Assembly (NCBI GenBank): GCA_963626285.1
Contig: CAVFWQ010000027.1
Span: 1 to 20,554 of the forward strand
DNA: 20,554 nt
Direction of reading: 5' to 3'
From: CAVDRM01 sp963626285
GTDB lineage: Bacteria; Bacillota; Clostridia; Christensenellales; Aristaeellaceae
Part shown: in pieces, positions 13,371 through 20,554 of the stretch
Layout of the letters: each line of letters opens with the position of its first letter
Numbering within the stretch: position 1 is the stretch's first letter
The notes under the pieces: model-generated
Told to the model about the DNA's origin: nothing
The model's input: the letters and a program-made list of their open reading frames with translations, nothing else
The model's database searches: none
Translations under genes and position numbers: made by a program

Positions 13371-14975
13371 TCAGCCTTTGCGCTGCATCGCTGCCGTCAG
13401 GAACTGCAAAAACAGCGGATGCGGGCGGTCGGGACGGGACTTAAATTCCGGATGGAACTGCGTAGCCACAAAGAAGGGATGGTCTGGCAGCTCAATAATC
13501 TCCACCAAATCACGCTCAGGATTCACGCCGGAAATCACCATGCCGGCCTCTTCAAGCGCTTCCCGATAGGCATTGTTGAATTCATAACGATGACGGTGCC
13601 GCTCAAACACCAGCGATTTACCATAGGCTTTCTGCGCGACGCTGCCCTCCTTCAGCTTGCAGGGATACGCGCCCAAACGCATGGTATGGCCAAGGTTTTC
13701 CAGATTCTGGTCAGGCATCAGGTCAATGATAGGATTGGTCGTGTCGGGATCGACCTCAGTGGTGTCCGCATCGGCCAGCCCCATCACATTGCGGGCAAAC
13801 TCGATGCATGCCATCTGCATCCCCAGACACAGCCCCAAGAACGGCAGCTTATGCTCCCGCGCATAGCGAATGGCCGCCCGCTTGCCCTCCAAGCCGCGAG
13901 AGCCGAAGCCCCCCGGCACGACTACGCCGCGGGCGTCCTTGAGCAGCTCCGCCGCATTTTCTTCATTGATGCTTTCGGCATTGATCCACAAAATTTTCAC
14001 ATGGATGCCGCGCTCGATGGCGCAGTGATTCAGCGATTCCACCACGGACAGATAAGCGTCCGGCAGGGCGACATACTTGCCCACCAGCGCTATCTTGATT
14101 TCTCCCGTCCGCGCCAAATCGCGTCCCGCCAGCGCCTCCCACGCGGTCAGGTCGCAGGGATGGTCGCCCAGCTCCAGCAGCTCGCATACCTTGTCGTCCA
14201 GCCCCTCACGGTGGAACATGAGCGGCACCTCATACAGGCTCGGCGCGTCCAAGTCGTCAAACACGCGGCCGGAGGGCATATTGCAGAACATGCCGATTTT
14301 GTTCTTGATTTCGTCCGACAGCGGCACTTCGCTGCGGCAGACCAGAATATCCGGCTGAATGCCGATGGAGCCAAGCTCCTTCACGGAATGCTGCGTGGGC
14401 TTGGTCTTGATTTCGCCCGCCATCTTCAGATACGGCAGCAGCGTCACATGGATGAACAGGGTGTTCTCACGCCCCAGCTCAAAGCGGAGCTGGCGGATGG
14501 CCTCCAAAAACGGCTGTCCCTCAATGTCCCCCACCGTGCCGCCGATTTCGGTAATCAGCACATCCGGCGCGTTCTCGCCGTCGGAGAGCGCCAAAATGTT
14601 CTTTTTGATTTCGCCCGTGATGTGCGGAATAATCTGCACCGTCGCTCCCAAGTATTCGCCGCGGCGCTCCTTGTCGATGACGGTCTTGAAGATGCGCCCG
14701 CTGGTGACGTTGGCCGTCTGAGACAGGTTCTCGTCAATAAAGCGCTCATAGTGTCCCAAGTCCAAGTCCGTCTCCGCGCCGTCCTCGGTGATAAACACCT
14801 CGCCGTGCTGATACGGGTTCATGGTGCCGGGGTCTACATTAATATACGGGTCTAACTTCTGCATGGACACCTTGAGCCCACGCATCTTGAGCAGCCGCCC
14901 CAGGCTGGCCGCCGTAATGCCCTTGCCCAATGAGGAAACAACGCCGCCGGTGATGAAAATGTGCTTCGTCTGCAT
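13371..14975 (-). CDS. pyrG: CTP synthase (glutamine hydrolysing)
   Basis: A 534-residue cytoplasmic enzyme that makes CTP from UTP, ATP and glutamine. The N-terminal synthetase domain opens with the ATP loop HIFITGGVVSSLGKGITAAS (residues 5-24) and continues with KLDPYINVDPGTMNPYQHGE and DLGHYERF. The C-terminal class I amidotransferase domain has VVPGGFGSRG, the nucleophile Cys383 in LGLCLGMQMAC, and the His508/Glu510 pair in ATQFHPEF. All key residues are present and length is standard. GAGGAGGAATT precedes the ATG. It is transcribed alone, between a good promoter (15019-15048) and a strong terminator. The leader shows no hairpin plus T-run and no G-run at the start point, so the reiterative-transcription attenuation known for Bacillus pyrG does not appear to operate here. 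Confidence 0.99.
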   Translation of the reverse strand: MQTKHIFITGGVVSSLGKGITAASLGRLLKMRGLKVSMQKLDPYINVDPGTMNPYQHGEVFITEDGAETDLDLGHYERFIDENLSQTANVTSGRIFKTVIDKERRGEYLGATVQIIPHITGEIKKNILALSDGENAPDVLITEIGGTVGDIEGQPFLEAIRQLRFELGRENTLFIHVTLLPYLKMAGEIKTKPTQHSVKELGSIGIQPDILVCRSEVPLSDEIKNKIGMFCNMPSGRVFDDLDAPSLYEVPLMFHREGLDDKVCELLELGDHPCDLTAWEALAGRDLARTGEIKIALVGKYVALPDAYLSVVESLNHCAIERGIHVKILWINAESINEENAAELLKDARGVVVPGGFGSRGLEGKRAAIRYAREHKLPFLGLCLGMQMACIEFARNVMGLADADTTEVDPDTTNPIIDLMPDQNLENLGHTMRLGAYPCKLKEGSVAQKAYGKSLVFERHRHRYEFNNAYREALEEAGMVISGVNPERDLVEIIELPDHPFFVATQFHPEFKSRPDRPHPLFLQFLTAAMQRKG

Positions 14976-15018
14976 CCCGAATTCCTCCTCAAATCACAAA
15001 GCAAAAAACAACCTGCAT

Positions 15019-15048
15019 AACATAGCACAGTCATTTTTTCGCTGTCAA
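15019..15048 (-). promoter_or_regulatory. Promoter of pyrG
   Basis: Minus-strand TTGACA (15043-15048), an 18-base spacer and TATGTT (15019-15024) preceded by TGC, giving an extended -10. The leader to the ATG is about 35 bases. Confidence 0.78.
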
Positions 15049-15188
15049 GAGAGAAAACAGGAAAAATACAACGATTGAAAAATATATTTCAACATTGCAG
15101 CAGCAAGTTACAGACTGTCGGAAAGGCTCGGTTTTCACAAAACTTTGTTGACAGACTGCGGCGCATCTTTCATCCGCCCTTGGTATCT

Positions 15189-15809
15189 TTATCGCAGTGC
15201 CCGTTCTTCTTTCAAATCAGCTTCATCGATCACACGGTTTTTATAATAATACATCGAATCCTGATTTCCGATTTCTCGAATGACTTTACACGGATTCCCG
15301 GCCGCAACGGAATTCGCCGGAATATCGTGAACCACCACGCTCCCCGCACCAATCACACTGTTTTCTCCGATATGAACGCCGGGACAAATGGTCGCACCGG
15401 CTCCTATCCAGCAATTATCCTCAATGGTCACCGAATCCGTATACATATACTCCCGCATTTTCGGATTGACAGGATGCCCGACCGTTGCTATTGTCACTGC
15501 CGGCCCAAACATTACTTTTTTACCGATAATAATTTCCCCGTCATCAACGAAATTACAGTTAAAATTCAAGTAGGAACCGTCTCCTATGGTAATATTAATC
15601 CCGTAACAGCAGTAAAAAGGCGGTTCTATCCATGCCTTTGTTTCTTTCCCTAAAAGCTCATTCAAAGCCGCCATTCTGGCTTCTGTATCATCAGGCATAG
15701 TAGCATTAAACCGAATCATCCTCTTTTTACAGTTCGTCCGGTCTTCCGGAAGACCTTCGCAATAGTCTGTAAACAGCTTTCCCGCCGCAATGCGTTCTCT
15801 CATGGTCAT
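15189..15809 (-). CDS. Hexapeptide-repeat sugar O-acetyltransferase (Maa/LacA type), copy 1
   Basis: A 206-residue acetyl-CoA dependent O-acetyltransferase of the maltose/galactoside group. The N-terminal Mac-type segment (MRERIAAGKLFTDYCEGLPE, residues 3-22) precedes a left-handed beta-helix of isoleucine-rich hexapeptides. Motifs are PPFYCCYGINITIGDG, the catalytic His in IATVGHPVNP, VTIEDNCWIGAGATICPGVH and SVIGAGSVVVHDIPANSVAA, ending AGNPCKVIREIG. GGAGG lies 8 bases before the ATG at 15809, and that RBS is inside the last codons of the second acetyltransferase; only one base separates its stop from this start. It is the last gene of the MATE-acetyltransferase operon. The physiological acceptor could be a sugar or a glycosylated compound; sequence does not decide. 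No terminator hairpin is obvious downstream. Confidence 0.9.
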   Translation of the reverse strand: MTMRERIAAGKLFTDYCEGLPEDRTNCKKRMIRFNATMPDDTEARMAALNELLGKETKAWIEPPFYCCYGINITIGDGSYLNFNCNFVDDGEIIIGKKVMFGPAVTIATVGHPVNPKMREYMYTDSVTIEDNCWIGAGATICPGVHIGENSVIGAGSVVVHDIPANSVAAGNPCKVIREIGNQDSMYYYKNRVIDEADLKEERALR

Positions 15810-15810
15810 A

Positions 15811-16440
15811 TTATTTTTCCTCCCGTTCGCATATCATATTCCACGCTTCATCATCAATCTCTTCGTTGTGGAACAATTTTCTTTTGTCATTGTCTGTTAT
15901 CTTTCCAATCACGCGGCATGGATTCCCTGCTGCAATCGACCAGTCCGGAATATCTTTCGTGACAACGCTTCCGGCGCCAATGACCACATTACTTCCAATA
16001 TGTACGCCCGGACACACCACTGTATTTCCTCCCAGCCATACGTTATCCCCGATCGTCACCTCTTTCCCGTATTCAAAAGCCGAATTGCGCGTATCCGGGT
16101 AAATCGGATGTCCTGCCGTATAAATAGCCACATTGGGTGCCATCTGACAGTTATCGCCGATTTTCACCTTTGCCACATCTATGATCGTGCAGTTATAATT
16201 TGCGAAAAAATTCTTCCCCACCTCAATGTGTGAGCCATAATCACAGTAAAAAGGCGGGTTAATATATGCGCCTTCAGATTTTCCCAAAAGCTCTTTTACT
16301 ATTTCTGTAATTCCGTTAAAATCCGACCAATCTGCAAAATTGAGCTTTTGCAGGATTTTTCTTCGCCTGACCTGTTCTTCTATAACCGCTTCATCTGAAA
16401 TGTAAGCAAGCTGCATATCTCTTCTTTTTTTCATGTCCAT
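15811..16440 (-). CDS. Hexapeptide-repeat sugar O-acetyltransferase (Maa/LacA type), copy 2
   Basis: A 209-residue paralogue of the next gene downstream. It has the same order: an N-terminal helical segment (EEQVRRRKILQKLNF), then PPFYCDYGSHIEVGKNFFA, the catalytic His in IYTAGHPIYPDTR, VTIGDNVWLGGNTVVCPGVH and SNVVIGAGSVVTKDIPDWSI, closing AAGNPCRVIGKI. The two share family motifs but are clearly diverged, so this is not a recent duplication; different acceptors are plausible. The ATG at 16440 is 3 bases after the MATE stop, with GGAG inside the MATE end. Tandem paralogous acetyltransferases behind an exporter suggest the pair modifies a compound that is then exported, which is inference. 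Confidence 0.9.
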   Translation of the reverse strand: MDMKKRRDMQLAYISDEAVIEEQVRRRKILQKLNFADWSDFNGITEIVKELLGKSEGAYINPPFYCDYGSHIEVGKNFFANYNCTIIDVAKVKIGDNCQMAPNVAIYTAGHPIYPDTRNSAFEYGKEVTIGDNVWLGGNTVVCPGVHIGSNVVIGAGSVVTKDIPDWSIAAGNPCRVIGKITDNDKRKLFHNEEIDDEAWNMICEREEK

Positions 16441-16443
16441 AGC

Positions 16444-17793
16444 TTAATTCTCCGTTTCCGTTAAATTTTTTAACCATTCATATCGTCTGTAATGCTTGAA
16501 TACCGCCGGAAGCTTGACCAGCTCATCAAGATTTAAGACAAAATAAACCATCAGCACCGGCAGTTTCAGTACGAATGCGGCGATGCATCCCAGCGGAACT
16601 GCAAAACACCACATGGTCACCGCATCGCAATGCAAGCCGAATTTGGTATCTCCTCCTGCGGGAAAAATCCCGCCGATTGTCATGGAATTGACGGATTTCC
16701 CGATTACATAATAACTGCTGATGAGAAGCATATATTTTAAATATTCGGTCGCCGTGTCGGTCAGATTCACAAAATGCAAAATCACCGGGGTCAGAAGCAG
16801 AAGCACAGCGCCGGTCAGACAACCCGAAAATACCGCGATTTTACATAATATATTCCCGCTTTGTCTTGCTTCGGATAAGTTGCCCTCGCCAAGCAGGTTG
16901 CCGATGATAATGCTTCCCCCATGTCCAAACCCCGTGCAGACACAAATCAGCAGATTTTTGGTTATATTGGCAATCGAGTTGGCTGCTACCGCATCTGAGC
17001 CGAGATGCCCCAAGATAACGGAATACATGGTAAATCCGCCGCCCCAGACAAGCTCATTCAGGAGTACGGGAAATACATGCTTCCAGAATGTTTGCGTGAT
17101 AAAAGCATCCTTGTTCGTTATATCTGCCATTCCGATGCATAGTTCTCTTTTGGAATGCAAAATGCATATCGCCATAACCAGCCCGATCCCGTTTGCAATC
17201 ACCGTGGCCAGCGCCGCGCCCGCGATCTCCATCCTCGGAAATCCAAAGTATCCGTAAATCAAAACAGCATTCAGGATAATATTGGAAACAACAACGACCA
17301 CGCTGACGATAGTGCACTTGCCTACATATCCGCAATTTTTTAATATGCCCTGCAAGACCTGCAACATTCCGGAAAATACATAGGATAGCCCAATCATTTT
17401 TAAGTACTTTATCCCGCACTCAATCAGAGAAGCATCATTTGTAAACAGGCGCATCAGCAGCTCCGGCGCAAATCGTGTCGCAATCAGAAACAAGACCGAA
17501 GCCACCGCTACATATTTCAGTACCAGACCCGCGGATTTTCGCAATCCGTCAAAGTCTTTCTTCCCATAGTACTGCGCGACAAACATATTCTCCCCGATGG
17601 TCAGTGCTGCCAAAATCAGGTTAAAAACAAAGGTGATCTGAGAAGCCAGCGAAACGGCCGACAGAGAGGTCTGATTTAATCCTCCGAGCATAAAAGCATC
17701 ACACGCACTGACAAGCGCAAGCATGAACTGCTGGGCCGTAATCGGGAGGGCGAGCTTCAGAATCTTATCTCCGAATTTGTTTTTCATCCGCAT
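16444..17793 (-). CDS. MATE family efflux transporter (second copy)
   Basis: A 449-residue 12-helix MATE exporter. Features include KLALPITAQQFMLALVSACD near the N-terminus, ENMFVAQYYGKKDFDGLRKS, MLQVLQGILKNCGYVGK, and in the second half ELVWGGGFTMYSVILGHLG and GGSIIIGNLLGEGNLSEARQ. The frame stays open to 17919, but the extra residues overlap the regulator's promoter and start. AAAGGAAG lies 6-7 bases before ATGCGGATG at 17793, giving a normal length. It is only distantly like the MATE protein at 3089. It heads an operon with two O-acetyltransferases and diverges from an AraC regulator. This stretch appears more AT-rich and richer in A/T-ending codons than pyrG and topB, fitting acquisition by transfer. 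Confidence 0.93.
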   Translation of the reverse strand: MRMKNKFGDKILKLALPITAQQFMLALVSACDAFMLGGLNQTSLSAVSLASQITFVFNLILAALTIGENMFVAQYYGKKDFDGLRKSAGLVLKYVAVASVLFLIATRFAPELLMRLFTNDASLIECGIKYLKMIGLSYVFSGMLQVLQGILKNCGYVGKCTIVSVVVVVSNIILNAVLIYGYFGFPRMEIAGAALATVIANGIGLVMAICILHSKRELCIGMADITNKDAFITQTFWKHVFPVLLNELVWGGGFTMYSVILGHLGSDAVAANSIANITKNLLICVCTGFGHGGSIIIGNLLGEGNLSEARQSGNILCKIAVFSGCLTGAVLLLLTPVILHFVNLTDTATEYLKYMLLISSYYVIGKSVNSMTIGGIFPAGGDTKFGLHCDAVTMWCFAVPLGCIAAFVLKLPVLMVYFVLNLDELVKLPAVFKHYRRYEWLKNLTETEN

Positions 17794-17825
17794 TTTGCTT
17801 CCTTTCCGTGCACAATATAAAGATA

Positions 17826-17880
17826 AACGATTTTTATTGACTTTTATACCATAATCAGACATAATAATATAACAATCGTT
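17826..17880. promoter_or_regulatory. Inverted AACGATTNTTAT half-sites between AraC and MATE genes
   Basis: AACGATTTTTAT at 17826-17837 and, on the opposite strand, AACGATTGTTAT at 17869-17880 agree at 11 of 12 positions. They bracket the AraC-gene promoter in the 106-base divergent region. This is a plausible pair of binding sites for the AraC-type regulator; the AT-rich setting makes chance partial matches more likely. Confidence 0.42.
17837..17865 (+). promoter_or_regulatory. Promoter of the AraC-type regulator gene
   Basis: TTGACT (17837-17842), a 17-base spacer and CATAAT (17860-17865), each one base off consensus. It lies between the two AACGATT half-sites, so autoregulation is possible. 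Confidence 0.65.
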
Positions 17881-17899
17881 CGCAAGGGAGAGGATATTG

Positions 17900-18781
17900 A
17901 TGGAAGTATGTCCAAGCACCGTTTTAAATTCGGATGCATCCGAAAATGTTGCCTACAACACGCCGGACTTTCCCGCATATATCAAAAAAGGGCAGCTCTC
18001 AAGCTATCCTCATTTTCGTGCAATCAGCCATTGGCATGACGATTTGGAATTTATTCTGATTTTGGAGGGACAGATGCTTTATGACGTGAATGGACGGAAA
18101 ATCTCTTTACAGGCAGGAGAGGGTATTTTCGTGAACAGCCGCTGTCTTCATTACGGTTATTCCGATACGCATACCGATTGTCTCTTTATCTGCATTCTGT
18201 TATCCCCCCTGCTGCTTTCCGTAAACAAATATTTTACGGAAAATTGCTTAAACCCTCTGATACAGAATGTGCATTATGTTTATCAAAAACTGAATCCGTC
18301 CGTTCAGTGGCAGAATACCATTCTTCATGACCTTGAAAATCTTTATGCAGAAAATAAGGACAAGATACAGCCTTTTATGATTCTGGAAAGAGCAGTCCGT
18401 ATTTGCCGGCTGCTTGCCGAAAATATGGACTGCTTCCCCGACTGTGATAAAAATGCAGAGGATATTCTGATCCTGACGGCAATGATTGGATATGTGCAGA
18501 AGAATTACGCCCATAAAATTTTGCTGAAAGATATTTCATCCTCCGGAAATTGCTGCAAGACAAAATGCACCTCCCTTTTTCGGAAATATCTGAATACTTC
18601 CCCCATCATATATTTAAACCGCTATCGTTTGGACAAAGCTGTTTTTCTCCTTCGAAATACGGAAATGTCTGTGACGGACATAGCCTATGCCTGCGGTTTT
18701 TCAAACAGCAGCTATTTTTGCGAACTTTTTCATAAATACTATCATGCCACGCCGAAATTTTACAAGTCGACAGTCAGATAA
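17900..18781 (+). CDS. AraC family regulator with N-terminal cupin domain
   Basis: A 293-residue transcription factor. Residues about 40-115 form the cupin sensor (ISHWHDDLEFILILEGQMLY, then QAGEGIFVNSRCLHYGYSD), which in this family often binds sugars or other small ligands. The C-terminal 100 residues hold the double helix-turn-helix: ISSSGNCCKTKCTSLFRKYL, then PIIYLNRYRLDKAVFLL and MSVTDIAYACGFSNSSYFCE, closing FHKYYHATPKFYK. The TTG at 17897 is ignored; the ATG at 17900 follows GGGAGAGGA. It diverges from the MATE/acetyltransferase operon with 106 bases between start codons, so it most likely controls that operon. The effector is unknown, though a glycoside would fit the acetyltransferases. 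Confidence 0.94.
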   Translation: MEVCPSTVLNSDASENVAYNTPDFPAYIKKGQLSSYPHFRAISHWHDDLEFILILEGQMLYDVNGRKISLQAGEGIFVNSRCLHYGYSDTHTDCLFICILLSPLLLSVNKYFTENCLNPLIQNVHYVYQKLNPSVQWQNTILHDLENLYAENKDKIQPFMILERAVRICRLLAENMDCFPDCDKNAEDILILTAMIGYVQKNYAHKILLKDISSSGNCCKTKCTSLFRKYLNTSPIIYLNRYRLDKAVFLLRNTEMSVTDIAYACGFSNSSYFCELFHKYYHATPKFYKSTVR

Positions 18782-18806
18782 TGTCTATACAATATGAAAT
18801 CAATCG

Positions 18807-18815
18807 TGCTATACT
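18807..18815 (+). promoter_or_regulatory. Extended -10 promoter before the secreted-protein pair
   Basis: TGCTATACT gives a TGn extended -10 with TATACT at 18810-18815; the -35 region is poor (ATACAA at 17-base spacing). The start point would be near 18822, leaving a leader of about 160 bases before the ATG at 18982. Confidence 0.45.
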
Positions 18816-18889
18816 GAGACTGCCCTCGATGGAGAATATCAAAAAGCGGCGAGCGTTATTGCCGCGGCCTGCAGGAGGGGACTCTTATC

Positions 18890-18928
18890 ATGAAGGAGAT
18901 GAGCAGCGGAATTCATAGGCAAAAATGA
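18890..18928 (+). CDS. Possible 12-residue leader peptide ORF or gene remnant
   Basis: A strong AGGAGGGG (18872-18879 or so) stands 9-10 bases before an ATG whose frame encodes MKEMSSGIHRQK and then stops. The start overlaps, as ATGA, the end of an open frame from 18798 that lacks any start codon but reads protein-like (LDGEYQKAASVIAAACRRGL). The stop overlaps another ATG at 18925 that is in frame with the secreted protein. It may be a leader peptide coupled to the downstream gene, or the debris of a decayed operon. Evidence is only the RBS and the overlaps. Confidence 0.25.
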   Translation: MKEMSSGIHRQK

Positions 18929-18981
18929 AAACTAATCAACAAAAGTTCTTTATTGTTCAAGAATGCTGTGGAGGTATGACG

Positions 18982-20112
18982 ATGAAATCATTGAAAGCGT
19001 TCCTTTTTGTTTCACTGTTGCTGATTCCTTTTTGGGCGCATGGAGAAACGCAATACTATTCCATCAGTGAGCTTTCCGGCGCGACATCTGCACGTTGGAA
19101 AGAGACGTATCAAGCATACGGCAGAACAATTGATGTTGATGTGGAAATCGAAATTTCGGATGTGGCCGCAGCACCGGTGCTTTTGGTTCGCACAGCATCG
19201 CCTGTCAGTGAGACCATTACTCAGGAAATCGAAAAGCAATGCGAAGCAGCTATGAAGAAAGACAAGGTCAATTCCTATAGCTTCAGATCAACAAACTTTG
19301 TCACAAGCTATGACTATGGGACACCGCCGCAATGGGGAAAGACGCAAGATGCAGAATATGAAATGACGATGAGTTGGGACTCTCATCTTTTACTTGACTA
19401 TTCCATGGATAAAGCATATGCCGAAGATAATGATTTGCTGCTTGGCGATGCGGTAGAGACCGCTCAAAGGCAGATAGAAGCACTGTATCACTGCGAAAAA
19501 TTAAAGCTTACAAATGTCGCAACTTTCGATAGGACGTTTTATAAGAAAAGCAAAAAGAAAATCAGTGAAAAGGGATACTATCACCTGGAAATGCATCAGG
19601 TGCTTCATGGCATACCGTTTATGGCGAGTGTGCAAAATACATTTTCAAAAAAGGGACTTTGGAATGAAAACCTGTGGATCAAAGAACGAGGGCGCGCTTC
19701 AGCGGATGTTTGGGGAGAAAATTCATTTTTAATTGGGTGCTGGTTCTATGAAGAAAGCGATGTATTATATCAGGACATTCCGCTTCTTCCCTTTGATGAA
19801 CTCAAATATCAGATAGAAGAACTGATAAACAAGGGATATGTGCGTGACATATTCAGCGTCAATCTCGGCTATGTGCAGTTTGATACGGAAAACAGTGAGG
19901 AGCAGGCATTGGTACCTGCATGGGTTGTGTGGTGCGAATACCAGCAAGAAGGCCCTCAGGCAGAGCGTACGGGACCACTTTACAATGATGGATGGCTGGA
20001 ACATGAACCCTATTACCGCCCCTTGATTATCAATGCGCAGACCGGGAAAATGATCGACCCTGAGAACACCGAAGAGGGACGGTGCATGATGCCGGAAATT
20101 ATGACGTGGTGA
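18982..20112 (+). CDS. Secreted protein of unknown function
   Basis: A 376-residue protein I cannot assign. It begins with a signal peptide (MKSLKAFLFVSLLLIPFWA, then HGETQYYS). The mature part is rich in aromatic and acidic residues, with mixed alpha/beta character, several Trp-containing segments and no visible catalytic motif. A C-terminal stretch around FSVNLGYVQFD and LVPAWVVWCEY, then PLIINAQTGKMID, resembles the beta-strand repeats of PepSY-like or regulatory secreted domains in Firmicutes, but this is only an impression. The frame opens at 18925, but GGAGG at 18970-18974 is 7 bases before the ATG at 18982 and that start yields a clean signal peptide. It is followed after 10 bases by a second secreted-protein gene, so the two are probably one operon. 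Confidence 0.85.
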   Translation: MKSLKAFLFVSLLLIPFWAHGETQYYSISELSGATSARWKETYQAYGRTIDVDVEIEISDVAAAPVLLVRTASPVSETITQEIEKQCEAAMKKDKVNSYSFRSTNFVTSYDYGTPPQWGKTQDAEYEMTMSWDSHLLLDYSMDKAYAEDNDLLLGDAVETAQRQIEALYHCEKLKLTNVATFDRTFYKKSKKKISEKGYYHLEMHQVLHGIPFMASVQNTFSKKGLWNENLWIKERGRASADVWGENSFLIGCWFYEESDVLYQDIPLLPFDELKYQIEELINKGYVRDIFSVNLGYVQFDTENSEEQALVPAWVVWCEYQQEGPQAERTGPLYNDGWLEHEPYYRPLIINAQTGKMIDPENTEEGRCMMPEIMTW

Positions 20113-20122
20113 GGAAGTTCCT

Positions 20123-20554
20123 ATGAAATTATTTTTTACTGTGTTATCCATGCTGTGTCTCATGCTGTCCCCCGACCTTGGGAAAGCAGAAATTCAAGAT
20201 GTCAGCCTTCTGAGCAGCGGCAGCACCGGTGCCGTTCAGGATATATGCCCGTTTGACGATAGCCTTGCCATCCTTGGCGCAAAGGGCGTCTTTCTATTGG
20301 ACTCAGAAACGGGTGAGGCGGAGAAAAAACTGGCATATGACAGTACGTCCATGGAGGAAAGCGCCTTAATCAATGCGGATGGGCAATTATACACCGTCAA
20401 GAAGCAAACAGGTGAAATCTTTGCCCTGCAAGATGAGCCCGCGCTTTTGATGAAGCTGCCGGAGGATGTGTTCACCTATGAGGAACAAGGAGAAACGCAG
20501 ACGAAGGATTTATGCCGTGTCCTGGGAGCAGGCTCTGACATTTTCTTCTTATAC
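20123..20554 (+). CDS. N-terminal part of a second secreted protein, runs off the window
   Basis: An ATG at 20123 opens a frame that stays open to the last base (144 codons). GAGGAAG, overlapping the upstream TGA, is its RBS. Residues 1-22 are a signal peptide (FFTVLSMLCLMLS, then PDLGKAE). The mature start has repeated short strand patterns such as DDSLAILGAKGVFLLDSETG and SALINADGQLYTVKKQTGEI. Such strands would suit a beta-propeller (each blade about 40 residues, with LYxVxxxTGEI-like turns), though no family can be named. It is the second gene of the operon with the 376-residue secreted protein and its end lies beyond the window. Confidence 0.85.
   Translation, partial: MKLFFTVLSMLCLMLSPDLGKAEIQDVSLLSSGSTGAVQDICPFDDSLAILGAKGVFLLDSETGEAEKKLAYDSTSMEESALINADGQLYTVKKQTGEIFALQDEPALLMKLPEDVFTYEEQGETQTKDLCRVLGAGSDIFFLY

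Noticed and set aside
13419..14855. 478-residue plus-strand ORF opposite pyrG
   Set aside because: Long antisense open frame caused by codon bias in pyrG; composition is Arg/His/Gln-rich and no domain is visible.
15110..15159. Repeated ACAGACTG in the pyrG-acetyltransferase interval
   Set aside because: Two direct copies of 8 bases with partial flank similarity, but no palindrome, promoter relation or further copies; not enough to call a site.
16444..17919. 491-residue reading of the second MATE gene
   Set aside because: The first 42 residues lie over the divergent promoter and overlap the AraC gene; AAAGGAAG marks the start at 17793.
1..20554. CRISPR arrays, rRNA, tRNA genes, insertion sequences and prophage genes
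   Set aside because: I looked for regularly spaced repeats, conserved rRNA/tRNA motifs, transposase signatures and terminal inverted repeats and found none I could support.

Overview
The window looks like a scaffold from an anaerobic, spore-forming-lineage Firmicute (class Clostridia, possibly Christensenellales or Oscillospirales). The clues are strong GGAGG-type ribosome binding sites, clean sigma-A-like promoters, a DUF3793-flavodoxin pair, a SpoIID/LytB-domain wall hydrolase and several secreted bacterial-SH3 proteins of clostridial type. Taxonomy is inference; there is no rRNA, tRNA or CRISPR array. A 10-base run of N at 2607-2616 marks an assembly gap, so this is a draft or metagenome assembly.

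Layout. (1) 1-1360: the tail of an unidentified plus-strand frame, then a minus-strand DUF3793-flavodoxin operon. It has a well-formed promoter, two copies of the same GGTTA/TAACC palindrome (one over the start point, one next to the RBS) and a 22-bp A-rich tandem repeat just upstream of the -35. This is the best regulatory signal in the window and suggests metal or iron control. (2) 1351-2715: an AT-rich patch with a CHAP-domain fragment lacking its catalytic Cys, converging through a shared hairpin on a secreted SH3-repeat protein that is split by the N gap. (3) 3089-5440: a MATE exporter diverging from a LysR regulator, with a CCATAT-N11-ATATGG site between them. (4) 5487-12201: four overlapping minus-strand genes, read as SpoIID/SH3 wall hydrolase, TrmN-type tRNA methyltransferase, CHAP hydrolase and DNA topoisomerase III, apparently one transcript from a promoter near 12241-12269. 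(5) 12343-14975: an AEC-family transporter and CTP synthase, each with its own promoter and strong terminator. (6) 15189-18781: a likely transferred or accessory module with a cupin-AraC regulator diverging from a MATE exporter followed by two hexapeptide O-acetyltransferases, tightly spaced. (7) 18782-20554: a leader with a possible upstream mini-ORF, then two secreted proteins of unknown function, the second running off the window.

The functional themes are small-molecule export under local regulators (two MATE-regulator pairs), cell-wall remodelling and probable metal-responsive redox genes, placed around housekeeping genes (pyrG, topB, trmN). I see no clearly new large system. The most promising items for follow-up are the paired operators at 1188-1276, the AraC/MATE/double-acetyltransferase module, the overlapping wall-hydrolase/tRNA-modification/topoisomerase operon, and the unrecognised secreted pair at the right end.
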